A stretch of DNA of 64,000 nt from Acidobacteriota bacterium (GCA_013289765.1 JABCZI010000003.1:1-64000); one strand, 5' to 3'. Shown: positions 11,232 through 20,280, counted from the stretch's first letter. Numbers and translations: made by a program. The notes: a model not told the origin generated them from the letters alone.

Positions 11232-11864
11232 ATGTCCGAGCAGAATGACGTCGGCGCGGCATATCTCGCGGCCTTGAAACGATCCTCGGGTTCCGCTGGG
11301 ACCGGGAGCGCGGCAGGGACCGTATCGGGTCTTGCGCCGCCTTCGGAGACTTCGCCTTCCATCGGGATTGCCACTGGAAGAACCGGCCTGGTTCCGGAAA
11401 AACGCAGAAGCCCTCGATACCGATGCCAGGGGAGTGCTCAGTTGCGCGAAGTGACGAGTGGAGTCGCGACCTGGGCCACGTTCAGCGACATTAGCCTGCA
11501 CGGTTGCTACATGGAGGCGGCAGCCGGTTATGCTGCCGGTTCAATCCTCACGTTGCTCATTGAAGTAAACGGCGTTCGTGTGGAGGCGATGGGAGAGGTA
11601 CGGGTAACCTATCCTGGCCTCGGCATGGGGATTTGCTTTACGAAGCTCTCGGACGAAGATCGAGCCCGCCTGCGTGAGTTAATACGGTCAATCTCGCAAC
11701 CTTCTGTCATCATGGGCGCACGCCCTCCTCTAGCGCGCACGCCCTCCGCTTCGCCATCGGCCGGCTTGCCGGCAACGGCAAATCAAGCGCCGCTCTGCAG
11801 GCAATCCAGAAGTTTTTTGAGGATCGCCATGTCATGGGCCGGGACGAATTTCTCAGGATTCTGA
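11232..11864 (+). CDS. PilZ-domain protein
   Basis: About 210 residues. A flexible Gly/Ser-rich N-terminus precedes a PilZ domain with both c-di-GMP contact motifs: RRSPR (RxxxR) and DISLHG (DxSxxG). The C-terminus is Pro/Ala/Ser-rich. It probably senses cyclic di-GMP in the cytoplasm. A GTG at 11208 in the same frame is an alternative start, but the GAGG before it is only four bases away, so the ATG is preferred with modest confidence. It is the first of five PilZ genes in the next 17 kb. Confidence 0.85.
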   Translation: MSEQNDVGAAYLAALKRSSGSAGTGSAAGTVSGLAPPSETSPSIGIATGRTGLVPEKRRSPRYRCQGSAQLREVTSGVATWATFSDISLHGCYMEAAAGYAAGSILTLLIEVNGVRVEAMGEVRVTYPGLGMGICFTKLSDEDRARLRELIRSISQPSVIMGARPPLARTPSASPSAGLPATANQAPLCRQSRSFLRIAMSWAGTNFSGF

Positions 11865-11963
11865 GAAAGAGTCAGCAGTAGAAGCAGTTGCAGTTACCCT
11901 GGTTTATCCTGCGTTGCCTGCTTTTAACCACGATATTCAATTGGATTGCTATCATTGACCTCT

Positions 11964-12908
11964 ATGGCGCTTTATCTAATTACTGGCATCGGCGGCTTCA
12001 TTGGATCATCTTTGGCGCGGGAATTATTGCAGCGTGGCGAGCAGGTTCGCGGAGTAGACAATTTTTCAACCGGCAGACGGGAGAATCTTGCGCCGATTCT
12101 CGGTCAGATTGACTTTCGTGAGGCCGATATCCTCGATTTCGACGCAATGAAATCGGCTTGCGCCGGGGCTGATTACGTTTTGCATCAGGCCGCGATTCCT
12201 TCGGTGCCGAAGTCAGTACTGGATCCCATCGGCAGCAATCGCGCCAATATTGACGGTACGGTGAATGTGCTGGTCGCGGCGCGAGACGCCAAGGTGAAGC
12301 GAGTGGTCTTCGCCGCCTCGTCATCGGCCTACGGAGATACTCCTACCTTGCCCAAACACGAGAGCATGAATCCGGATCCTATCTCTCCTTATGCCGTCGC
12401 CAAGCTGGCGAGCGAGCGCTATATGATTTCCTTTTACCGCTGCTACGGACTGGAAACGGTGTCGCTACGTTACTTTAATATTTTTGGCCCGCGGCAGGAT
12501 CCCTCTTCGCCTTACTCAGGAGTGCTGGCGAAATTCATCACGCAGATGCTGAGCGGCAAGCAGCCTACGATGTTTGGCGATGGCGAACAAAGCCGCGATT
12601 TCACTTACATCGACAATGCGGTTGAGGCCAACCTGCTGGCCTGCAAGGCTCCGGCGGCGCAGGCAGCGGGAAAAGTGTTCAACGTCGCAACCGGCCGGCG
12701 GGTCACGCTCAACGAAACTTTCAAACTTCTTCAGGGACTGACCTCTTATTCCGGGATGGCCAACTATGGCGAGGAGCGTGGCGGCGATATCAAGCATTCG
12801 CTCGCCGACATTTCGCTCGCGGAAAAACATCTCGGCTACAAGCCCAAGGTAGATTTCGAAGACGGATTGAAGCGCACGGTCGACTGGTACCGCACCTCCC
12901 GCTCCTAA
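11964..12908 (+). CDS. NAD-dependent nucleotide-sugar epimerase (extended SDR, WbpP/GalE-like)
   Basis: Rossmann-fold enzyme with GIGGFIGS close to the N-terminus (the usual GGAGFIGS has Ile in place of Ala), a catalytic SSSAYG serine, and YAVAK as the YxxxK pair. The segment LRYFNIFGPRQDP and the YSGVLAKFI loop are typical of UDP-GlcNAc/GalNAc 4-epimerases of the WbpP group. A TTG at 11946 is also in frame, but the ATG at 11964 places the dinucleotide-binding strand at the expected position. It is probably involved in surface-glycan precursor supply, although it sits 16 kb from the polysaccharide locus and among PilZ genes. Confidence 0.88.
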   Translation: MALYLITGIGGFIGSSLARELLQRGEQVRGVDNFSTGRRENLAPILGQIDFREADILDFDAMKSACAGADYVLHQAAIPSVPKSVLDPIGSNRANIDGTVNVLVAARDAKVKRVVFAASSSAYGDTPTLPKHESMNPDPISPYAVAKLASERYMISFYRCYGLETVSLRYFNIFGPRQDPSSPYSGVLAKFITQMLSGKQPTMFGDGEQSRDFTYIDNAVEANLLACKAPAAQAAGKVFNVATGRRVTLNETFKLLQGLTSYSGMANYGEERGGDIKHSLADISLAEKHLGYKPKVDFEDGLKRTVDWYRTSRS

Positions 12909-12977
12909 ACGCCTCTCTTCATCCCTCATTACGTTGGTGATCTACGTCGAGATTACCGTTGTGAGTAGAGTGAAGGC

Positions 12978-13655
12978 ATGACACTCTCATCGATGGTCGT
13001 TTCGCGCGATTGGCAAGAGATCAGCGTTCTGGAATGCATTCTTGGCGGCCTGCACATGGACGTCGCTGTCGAGAGCGAACCCCAACGAGCTCTCGCGCGG
13101 CTATCAAAATCCAAAGTGGATGCTCTCATCGTTGACTGCGATCTGAACGGTACCGGCCAGTTCTTTCGTGAACTGCAACGCGACCCTTCATGCGCCAGTT
13201 CGGTGCCACTGGTGATCATGGGCGCCTCCCAAGGCAGGCGCGACATGGAAGAATCGGGCGCGATGTTCGCCTTCGACAAGCCCATTTCGGTGGAACAAGC
13301 GGTACATACGCTGTCCGCCGCCCGCAACATGATTCTTGACGGACGATTGCGGTATCACCGCGCCGGAATCGACGTCCCCGTGACATTGCGTGGCCGCAGT
13401 CAACAAAACACCGAAGGTCACCTCATCAATCTGAGCCAGGGCGGGCTGCAGGTTCGCGTCGAAGATGGTTTCGACGCAAAGGAAGCGTCGCGCATTTCTT
13501 TCTCGCTGCCAGGGACCGATGTCGGAATGCACGCCCAGGTCGAGGTGGCGTGGTCCGACAAGCAAGGCAACGTTGGCATCCGCTTCGTGAAAATGGCTTC
13601 GCAGATGAAACACACGCTGCGACTCTGGCTGGCGCAGCAGTATTTTGCGAACTAG
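12978..13655 (+). CDS. Receiver-like plus PilZ domain protein
   Basis: 225 residues. The N-terminal half has a response-regulator-like fold: ALIVDCDLNG with a candidate phospho-acceptor D53, and FDKPIS with K101. The acidic pair normally before helix 1 is reduced to a single Asp (D11), and the strand-4 Ser/Thr is replaced (MGAS), so phosphorylation is doubtful. The C-terminal half is a PilZ domain with NLSQGG (N-x-S-x-x-G), but a strict RxxxR is missing in RLRYHRAG. It may therefore bind c-di-GMP weakly or act as a partner domain. Confidence 0.82.
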   Translation: MTLSSMVVSRDWQEISVLECILGGLHMDVAVESEPQRALARLSKSKVDALIVDCDLNGTGQFFRELQRDPSCASSVPLVIMGASQGRRDMEESGAMFAFDKPISVEQAVHTLSAARNMILDGRLRYHRAGIDVPVTLRGRSQQNTEGHLINLSQGGLQVRVEDGFDAKEASRISFSLPGTDVGMHAQVEVAWSDKQGNVGIRFVKMASQMKHTLRLWLAQQYFAN

Positions 13656-13705
13656 ACTTTGCGAACTACGCAGAAGGCGATCTCAGCCATCAGGTCGGCG
13701 TGGAG

Positions 13706-14614
13706 TTAGCGGAAGCGGTCTGCGGACTCACTCTCATCTTCCCGTTCAGGATCCGCTGTAGCTTGTGCCAGGCGTACCCCAAGGCTTGGTCCTCCTAACA
13801 TTGCAAACAAGCTCCAGTAAGCCACGAAAACGAAAGTCGCCGCGCCCACGGCCGCGCTTAAAGTTAGCGGCCATTGTGGAAGCTCTTGAGCAATCGATAG
13901 AAAGATCACCCCGAACAGCAAAAAACCAGCGATCACAACCAGAGCATCGACGAGCCACGCCAGAGTTCGCGCTGAGATCGGACGAGAGAGCCAGTTTAAT
14001 TGTCCAAAAGCCTCGCCGGCAGGATCATAGGAATATTCTTCCCTGCCCAAAGCAAAGGCAAGATCTGGCGCTTCGTGCCGCTCGTCTCGCGGCATAAAGC
14101 CGGGTTCCAGTCGAATCGACGGACGCGCACTAGCGGACAAAGTAAGTGCATCATTTTCTGCGAAAGGATTATCCTGCCCAGTAATCGGAACCAAGGGATC
14201 TTCGAATATTGGTTCGCTATGAGCAGCGCCGGAGCCAACAATCTCGAGCAGGTTAGAAAAGATCCACTGATTGATTTGATGGCTGGTGCGCTCTGGTAAG
14301 TCCAGGAACCGAATCCCACACTGCCCCGAGGGATTGGACCAGCTCACCTGCCCATAGGCGTCCACTCGCAAACGAGGAGATCTCAACTCAAAGCGCAACC
14401 GGATGCGCTGCTCCGCCCGCAGTGCTCCCACCGCCTGCACCGCTACACCTTCGTGGCTGAGGTTACGGATAATGCCGCCGTTCGCCTCATCAAGAATCAC
14501 GTAGGTTAAGGTGTGAACTTCGTGCCGGTAGTGGCTGCGAGATTGCCGCTCGGGAAATGATGCTGACTGCATAATCTCCGCCTGAAAGAAATCGGAGGGA
14601 ATCGCTTGCTTCAA
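13706..14614 (-). CDS. PilZ-RDD fusion membrane protein
   Basis: 302 residues. The N-terminal PilZ domain has RSHYR (RxxxR) and NLSHEG, so both c-di-GMP motifs are intact. After a linker, the C-terminal third begins RPISARTLAWLVDALVV, the Arg-Asp pattern of the RDD family. Two hydrophobic segments follow (VVIAGFLLFGVIFLSI and AAVGAATFVFVAYWSLFAML), and then GGPSLGVRL. The design suggests a membrane protein whose state is set by cytoplasmic c-di-GMP. RDD proteins have been linked to transport, but the substrate here is unknown. The gene is convergent with the receiver-PilZ gene, 50 bp apart. Confidence 0.82.
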   Translation of the reverse strand: MKQAIPSDFFQAEIMQSASFPERQSRSHYRHEVHTLTYVILDEANGGIIRNLSHEGVAVQAVGALRAEQRIRLRFELRSPRLRVDAYGQVSWSNPSGQCGIRFLDLPERTSHQINQWIFSNLLEIVGSGAAHSEPIFEDPLVPITGQDNPFAENDALTLSASARPSIRLEPGFMPRDERHEAPDLAFALGREEYSYDPAGEAFGQLNWLSRPISARTLAWLVDALVVIAGFLLFGVIFLSIAQELPQWPLTLSAAVGAATFVFVAYWSLFAMLGGPSLGVRLAQATADPEREDESESADRFR

Positions 14615-14970
14615 ATTCTAGTTTCCCGAAGATAGCAAACGGCAGTGACTGCAATGGTTCGGATCGTGAGACCAGGAACGCCCCAAAACTACTTCTCTCC
14701 TTCAACATAGGAGTCCAAACTTGGATGACGGACGCTGGAGACCGAGACGGCGGACTTACCAAAGATCATGGCCGACCGGCACGACGGTACCATTGCAAAC
14801 GCGGTAAAACCCCGTTAACTTACTGTTAAACCCGGTGAAAAGCCGGAATGGAGCGGAACTCCGGCGGAGCGCGAAAGTAAAGGTGGCCGGCTACGCCAAG
14901 TAGTCAATTGACAGGCCATGGATAGCATGGCGACACTCGATTATTGTGATATTTGTCCGCTAGAGCTGAA
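14615..14970. other. Divergent intergenic region with a structured leader
   Basis: No gene is seen. Positions about 14800-14905, just before the GAF-amidase gene, contain several short complementary blocks: CCGG-TGAAAAG-CCGG, GGAG-CGGAA-CTCC, GTTAA repeats, and GGC...GCC around CGGCTAC. This resembles a folded 5' leader, but no known riboswitch class could be matched by eye. Confidence 0.35.
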
Positions 14971-17304
14971 ATGGCCACAACTCCCACGAAACCGGACATC
15001 AAGCCTAGCACGGCGCCGAATGCTGCCAGCGTGCCAGCGTGGCCGTCGGAACATAATCAGTTCGAATCTTTGCGTTTTCATGACACTCCCTCCGATGGGG
15101 GGCAAGCCCGGCGTCCATCGGGAGGCGACGCCTTGCAGGCCTTATTAGCGTTTTCGGCGATGCATCAGCAAGTGCGGCGTCGTCGGTCGCTAGCCTCGCG
15201 TCTCAATGGGTTCGAAAGCGCTGCGCCCACCCCCGAATTCGAAGCCGAAGAGCAGTTTGTTCTGGACGAAGTTCTGCAGCTGGTTGCGCAGCGGGCAGTA
15301 GCAATCACTGGGGCCGATGGATTTGGAATCGCTCTGGCCGAGAACAACGAAATTGTTTTGCGCGCATCTGCGGGAGTCATCAAGCCGGATGTGGGCGCGC
15401 GCATCCAGCGCGACTCGGCTTTTTCCGGAGCGTGCTTTCGCACGGCGCAGATCATCCGCTGCGACGATACCGAAACCGATGATCGCGTAAATCTTCACGC
15501 CTGCCGGAAACTCGGGGCGCGCTCCATGGTGGCAGTGCCGCTGTGCGGGCGCCGACGGGTGATCGGGCTGCTGGAGGCGTTCTCGGCGGAACCGTTCGGC
15601 TTCAACGACAGCGATGTCGGCAGCCTGGCATTGCTGGCCGAACTCATCCTCGGGGCTCTCAAGCCTGAGGACGAAGATCGCTTCGCAGAATCGGCGCAAG
15701 TCGCGGAAATACTATTGTCTGCTCCAGCAATCGCGCCCGCCACCGCGCCTACGCCCGCCGAGTCTCTTCCTCAGCTTTTGCCGGAACTGACTCCCGCATC
15801 GAAGCGCGCGGCCACAGACATCGCGCTCTTAGAAGCTACCTCCGATCCCGAGCCTCTCGCCGGCCACCATCCCGGACTGGTTTTAGTGTTGGTGCTCGTA
15901 ATGGTCGCAGCGCTGGTTGCCGGCGGCTTCTGGTGGAAACTAAAGAATGCACAGCATGCCGACTTGTTGGTTCATTCACAGCCAAGCGTGAACGCTCCAG
16001 AACCGACCGCCCAGCAGCCCAGCAGCTCATCTTCCACAAACTCGTCTTCGACCATTCCGTCGAATCCGACCGCCGATTCGAAGTCGGATTCAACAAATTC
16101 CTCTACATCGACTGACGTGAATATGCCAACTGCGCCGGCAAACGGAAGCGCCACGCCGCAGGAACTCACCAAGATGCCCCGCATTACTGGAATCCGGCAT
16201 TGGTCTTCCGCCGATTCGAGCACGATTGTCCTTGACCTTCAAGACCAGGTGCAGTACGAGGCGCATCGCCTGAGTTCTCCCGATCGAATTTATTTTGATC
16301 TGCACGATACCGCGCTCGCTCCTGACATTGCTGGAAAGACGATCGATGTCGGCGATTCGCTGCTGGCGCGCGTGCGCGTGGCGCAGCCAGTCTCGGGATT
16401 GACTCGCGTGGTGCTCGAGACCAGGGGTAACTCGAATTATTCCGTCAGCCTCGAGCCGAATCCTTATCGTCTGGTCGTGGAGGTGCGGAAACTCGGCTCG
16501 GACGCAAAGTCTCAGATAAATCTTTTTCCCGAAGCCGCGGAGACCGAGCGAAAGAAGTTGGCCCTCGTCGTTCCTCCTCCAACGCATGAGGATTTGCAAC
16601 TGCGTGCTCGCGTCCCCAAAATGCGCATCGTTGTGGACGCTGGCCACGGCGGCTGGGATCTGGGAACGGTCGGCCGTCGCGGACTGCTGGAAAAAGATCT
16701 GGTCCTCGAGATCGCCCAGCGACTGGGCAAGCTGCTCGAAAGCCGCCTCGGCGCCGACGTGATTCTCACCCGCAACGACGACAACTACATTCCGCTCGAC
16801 GAACGCGCCGGGATGGCGAACCAGGCGCAGGCCGATTTGTTCGTCTCGGTCCACGCGAACTATAGTGATCTGCCTTCGGCGCGCGGCGTGGAAACTTATT
16901 ACACCAACTTCTTTTCCGCGCCCAGCCCCAAAGATCTGGAAACGCGCGTCGAAGATCGCAGCAAGAGCGCCATCAACCCCGTCCTTACGCCGACCGAGCT
17001 TCACGAAAAGATTGAGCAGTCGCGGCGCCTGGCAGCCAGCGTGCAGCGCTCGCTGTACGGCACGCTCTCCGCGGAGAATCCTGGCCTGCGCGACCGCGGC
17101 GTGAAGGAAGCCTCTTACGTGGTGCTTACCGAGACCGCGATGCCCGGCATCCTGGCGGAAGTTTCTTTCGTTAGCAGTCCCACGGACGAGCAGAAGCTGC
17201 GCAGCGACGGATACCGCGAGCAGATCGCCGAAGCGCTCTACAAAGGCATCGCGCGGTATGCGGCCAGCGCGCACGGCGTCAAGACCAACATCGCCGCAAA
17301 ATAA
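14971..17304 (+). CDS. GAF-TM-AMIN N-acetylmuramoyl-L-alanine amidase
   Basis: A 777-residue fusion. Residues about 92-232 form a GAF domain with three cysteines (C155 in FSGAC, C164 in RCDDTE, C178 in ACRKLG). One transmembrane helix (about 302-323) and a Ser/Thr-rich linker lead to an AMIN domain (403-507) and a zinc amidase_3 domain (551-777). Zinc ligands are H559 in DAGHGG, E574 in GLLEKD and H628 in SVHAN; the catalytic Glu is in LAEVSF near the end. The predicted topology is a cytoplasmic sensor and a periplasmic peptidoglycan amidase. A TTG at 14953 is an alternative start. AmiC-type enzymes normally have a cleaved signal peptide and no GAF domain, so this fusion is unusual. Confidence 0.9.
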   Translation: MATTPTKPDIKPSTAPNAASVPAWPSEHNQFESLRFHDTPSDGGQARRPSGGDALQALLAFSAMHQQVRRRRSLASRLNGFESAAPTPEFEAEEQFVLDEVLQLVAQRAVAITGADGFGIALAENNEIVLRASAGVIKPDVGARIQRDSAFSGACFRTAQIIRCDDTETDDRVNLHACRKLGARSMVAVPLCGRRRVIGLLEAFSAEPFGFNDSDVGSLALLAELILGALKPEDEDRFAESAQVAEILLSAPAIAPATAPTPAESLPQLLPELTPASKRAATDIALLEATSDPEPLAGHHPGLVLVLVLVMVAALVAGGFWWKLKNAQHADLLVHSQPSVNAPEPTAQQPSSSSSTNSSSTIPSNPTADSKSDSTNSSTSTDVNMPTAPANGSATPQELTKMPRITGIRHWSSADSSTIVLDLQDQVQYEAHRLSSPDRIYFDLHDTALAPDIAGKTIDVGDSLLARVRVAQPVSGLTRVVLETRGNSNYSVSLEPNPYRLVVEVRKLGSDAKSQINLFPEAAETERKKLALVVPPPTHEDLQLRARVPKMRIVVDAGHGGWDLGTVGRRGLLEKDLVLEIAQRLGKLLESRLGADVILTRNDDNYIPLDERAGMANQAQADLFVSVHANYSDLPSARGVETYYTNFFSAPSPKDLETRVEDRSKSAINPVLTPTELHEKIEQSRRLAASVQRSLYGTLSAENPGLRDRGVKEASYVVLTETAMPGILAEVSFVSSPTDEQKLRSDGYREQIAEALYKGIARYAASAHGVKTNIAAK

Positions 17305-17509
17305 ATCACCAGTACCGAGTACCTAGTACCGAGCGCAATGCCTGGCGGTCCTGAATCTCTCCGTCGTCTCAATCTGCCGGACGGCCGCAGTTCTTCGCGA
17401 TTTTTAAGTAGTTGGCGCACCGGCCGTGGTAGTCTGTGTCGCGCACGGAGTGCGAACCATGGGCGTCCCATTCTTACGGCCTAATCCTAGGCATGAGGAG
17501 CGTTTTAAA

Positions 17510-17956
17510 ATGAAAAGGCGTGCTCTGTGGCTGTTCTCTGTGATGTTGCTGCTGTTCGTGATGACTCAGGCGCTGGTAGCGCAGAATCCCAACTACAACA
17601 ACGGTCCGGTATGGCGCGTGATTTACGTTGACGTAAAGCCTGGCATGGGCGACGCGTTCTGGACCGACATCAAGCAGAATTTCAGGCCAATTTACGACGA
17701 GTTCAAAAAACAGGGCTGGATTGTGGACTATAAGTTCTACACCAATCCAGTGCTGCAGCATCCCAATGACTGGAGTGTTGCGATTGCGATCGAATACAAG
17801 GCCTGGGGAACTCTCGACGAAATGGGAGAAAAGGCTGGGGCGATTACGGAAAAACATTATGGCAGCCGACAGGCCATGATGGATGCCGCAAAAAAGCGCA
17901 ACGAATTTGCGCCGACCCTCAGCAGTTCGCTGGCCCGCGAAGTAGTTTTGAAATAG
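17510..17956 (+). CDS. Secreted small protein with a possible ferredoxin-like (dimeric alpha/beta barrel) fold
   Basis: 148 residues starting at an ATG preceded by GAGGAG nine bases upstream; earlier in-frame starts lack a ribosome site. A classic Sec signal peptide (MKRRALWLFSVMLLLFVMTQALVA, cleavage after ALVA-Q; 20 or fewer residues are hydrophobic) leads to a mature part with the alternating pattern VIYVDVKPG ... FWTDIKQNF ... WSVAIAIEY. This resembles EthD/antibiotic monooxygenase-like small barrels. No catalytic motif is recognised, and the function is unknown. A pair of hairpins follows. Confidence 0.75.
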   Translation: MKRRALWLFSVMLLLFVMTQALVAQNPNYNNGPVWRVIYVDVKPGMGDAFWTDIKQNFRPIYDEFKKQGWIVDYKFYTNPVLQHPNDWSVAIAIEYKAWGTLDEMGEKAGAITEKHYGSRQAMMDAAKKRNEFAPTLSSSLAREVVLK

Positions 17957-17975
17957 CAGGAAGGAATGAGGAGAA

Positions 17976-18035
17976 AGCCACGGCATCCCTGTGGCTATCT
18001 CAACCTTGTCCGCAGCATCCCATCAGGGATGCTGC
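17976..18035. terminator. Two hairpins between convergent genes
   Basis: AGCCAC (17976-17981) pairs with GTGGCT (17991-17996), and GCAGCATCCC (18012-18021) pairs perfectly with GGGATGCTGC (18026-18035) around ATCA. They lie between the ends of two convergent genes, so a bidirectional terminator is likely. There is no long T run, and the second hairpin also resembles a REP-like intergenic element. Confidence 0.5.
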
Positions 18036-18090
18036 GACTACCCAGGGAGGACCTTCGGTCTTCCCTGCTGCGCTCGGCATGACAGTCCGA

Positions 18091-20280
18091 TCAGTTCCCA
18101 GCGGGGACGCCGCCGTATTTCTGCAGCCACTTCAATTCTTCGCGGACTTTTATTTTGCCGTGCCAGGGATTCTTGCTCAGGCTGTGGCCTTCGCCGGGAA
18201 AGATCAACAGCTTGTTCGGAATGCTGAGCGAATAGAGAGCGTGCTCGAGCAAATAATCTTCGAGGACGGCGACGCGAATATCGTTGGCGCCTCCGACCAT
18301 GTGCGTCGGAGTTTTGACTTTGTCGATTTGGAAGATGGCGGCTTCGTCGTGATAACGCTGCTGAGCTTCCCAAGGACGTCCGCCAAGAAAGTAAGCGTCG
18401 TCGTAAGTGGTGTCGTCATTGCCCCAGTTGCCGACGTGCTCGACCGCGCCCGCGCCGGTGACGGCGGCTTTGAAGCGCGTGGTTTGCGTGATGAGCCAGT
18501 TGGTCATGTAGCCGCCGTAACTGTAGCCGCCGACGGTTAGGTGGTCGGCGTCGGCGATTCCATCTTTCACCAGCGCGTCGACGCCTTCGAGAATATCTTT
18601 GCCGGGACGCGAGACGATGACGGGAACAATCTGCTGGAGGAATTTGTCGCCGTATCCGGTGGAACCGCGGTAATTGGGCTCGAAGACCAGCCATCCGTTG
18701 GTGGCGGCGAGCGCAGACCACTGATACCAGTCGGCCTCGAAGTGGTTGCCGTCGGCGTCGGCGGGACCTCCGTGAATGAAGGTGAGCGTCGGCAAATGCT
18801 TGGCCTCGAATTTGCCGGGAGGATAAATCAGCATGCCTTCCACGGTAGTGCCGTCATCGGCTTTCCAGCGATAAGGTTTACCTTGTGGAAGATCTTTTTC
18901 GGCGATGGATTTGTTGAAGGAAGTGATGGGATGGGCGTCGGCGAGTCTGTCGGCGCTCTCGGCGAGATAAATTTCGGCGGGCTTTTGCAACGATGAGTAG
19001 ACGAAGGCGATTCGTGGAGAATGTGGGCTGGCAGCGAGAGTTGAGTAGGTGCCGGACCAGCCATTTAGTTGGTGCATGGACTGCTTAGGCGCAGCGACGG
19101 AGTACACGGAGACTTCGGTTCCGAGACGCGCGGAAGTCAGGACGCTATCGGATGCGACGGCGTAGTGATCGACCGGGCCGATGAAGTCTTTGCTCCATTG
19201 CTCGATCGTGAAAGATTCGCCGTTGGATTTTTCGCTATCAACCCAGTACAGATGTGGCTGGAGGTCGCGGTAGGGACCGGCGACATCGCCGACTTCGACG
19301 GTGAAAAATATGTGGCGACTATCGTTGGCCCAGTGCGGGCGGGTTTCGACGGCTTGATTGTGGGTGAGTTGGCGCGGCTGCAGCAGAGACTTTTCGTTGC
19401 GCTCGTTCGCGGGCAAGTCGCCCGCGGCCACACGAGCGAGATCCAAAGAATAGATTTCGACGTCTTCGAATTTTTCCTGGCGCTGGTTTACAGCGTTGGT
19501 GACGAAGGCGAGTTTGGCGCCGTCGGGCGAGGTGAGTAGGTCGTCCACACGCAAGGGAGAAGTTGCGATGGGGCGCGCACCGGGCGTGAGGTAGGATTCC
19601 TTGTCGACATCGCTCTGTTCTTTTTCAGAAAGTTTCGCGGGAGCGGCGGTGTGGCGGGCAAGAGCGGAGGGTACGTCAAGGGCGAAAATGGTATCGCCGC
19701 GTTCGGCGGTACGATATTGGACGACATCTTTCCACTGCTTCTTGTAATCTTCTTTTTGCGCCTTGGTCCAGGGATTGCGGGTGGCGAAGTAGAGTGTGCG
19801 AGAATCCGCCGACCAGGAAAAGGTGTGGACTTCCTCCTGCCCTTGCGTTACCGCGATTGCCTCGCCGCCAACGGGAGAAATTAAGTAGATTTGGCTTGCT
19901 TCGCCTTTGTCTTCTTTGTCGTCGGCTGAGTCGGAATCTTTCTCGGAAGAGGACTTGCGTTCGGAGAGGAAGGCGATCCAGCGGCCGTCGGGCGACCATT
20001 TGGGACTGGTGTCATGGCCGGACTGCGTGAGTTGGATGAGCGATCCGCTTTTGCCGTCGTCGTGATAGAGCCAGAGGTCGGTGCGGAAGATCTGCTGTTC
20101 CCAATCGGCGCGCTCGGCGGCGATCACCACCGAGTTGCCGTCGGGAGATAAAGCGACGGTTGAGAAGCTGACTGCATTGAAGAACTCGTCGAGAGTTAGT
20201 TTAGGTTTGGTGTCGGCGAAGGTGAGGGATGAAAAACAGAGAAGGGCGAACGACCACAAGAGACGGGTTGAGATTTTCAT
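18091..20280 (-). CDS. S9 family prolyl oligopeptidase-type peptidase, secreted
   Basis: 729 residues with a signal peptide ending near TFAD. A beta-propeller region built from WD40-like PD40 repeats (for example SPKWSPDGRWIAFLS) precedes an alpha/beta hydrolase domain. The catalytic triad is S587 in GGYSYGGY, D667 in GGAND and H699 in GEGHSL. The S9C/acylaminoacyl peptidase or DPP4-like group is likely, acting on short peptides in the periplasm. The acidic insert between the propeller repeats (SSEKDSDSADDKEDKGEAS) is variable in the family. It is transcribed alone. Confidence 0.93.
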   Translation of the reverse strand: MKISTRLLWSFALLCFSSLTFADTKPKLTLDEFFNAVSFSTVALSPDGNSVVIAAERADWEQQIFRTDLWLYHDDGKSGSLIQLTQSGHDTSPKWSPDGRWIAFLSERKSSSEKDSDSADDKEDKGEASQIYLISPVGGEAIAVTQGQEEVHTFSWSADSRTLYFATRNPWTKAQKEDYKKQWKDVVQYRTAERGDTIFALDVPSALARHTAAPAKLSEKEQSDVDKESYLTPGARPIATSPLRVDDLLTSPDGAKLAFVTNAVNQRQEKFEDVEIYSLDLARVAAGDLPANERNEKSLLQPRQLTHNQAVETRPHWANDSRHIFFTVEVGDVAGPYRDLQPHLYWVDSEKSNGESFTIEQWSKDFIGPVDHYAVASDSVLTSARLGTEVSVYSVAAPKQSMHQLNGWSGTYSTLAASPHSPRIAFVYSSLQKPAEIYLAESADRLADAHPITSFNKSIAEKDLPQGKPYRWKADDGTTVEGMLIYPPGKFEAKHLPTLTFIHGGPADADGNHFEADWYQWSALAATNGWLVFEPNYRGSTGYGDKFLQQIVPVIVSRPGKDILEGVDALVKDGIADADHLTVGGYSYGGYMTNWLITQTTRFKAAVTGAGAVEHVGNWGNDDTTYDDAYFLGGRPWEAQQRYHDEAAIFQIDKVKTPTHMVGGANDIRVAVLEDYLLEHALYSLSIPNKLLIFPGEGHSLSKNPWHGKIKVREELKWLQKYGGVPAGN

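Noticed and set aside
14800-14905. c-di-GMP-I riboswitch
   Set aside because: The required GCAAA-type and GACGCAAAGCC blocks are not present, so no class was assigned.
16000-16140. Ser/Thr-coding repeat in the amidase gene
   Set aside because: It is a low-complexity linker between the membrane helix and the AMIN domain, not a DNA repeat element.
16090-17274. A 394-codon open frame on the minus strand
   Set aside because: It is antisense to the amidase domain with its complete zinc site. The translation shows no family motif.
18079-19539. Several plus-strand frames opposite the S9 peptidase
   Set aside because: They are antisense to a protein with a complete catalytic triad, and their compositions (Gly/Val/Asp-rich) are typical of shadow frames.
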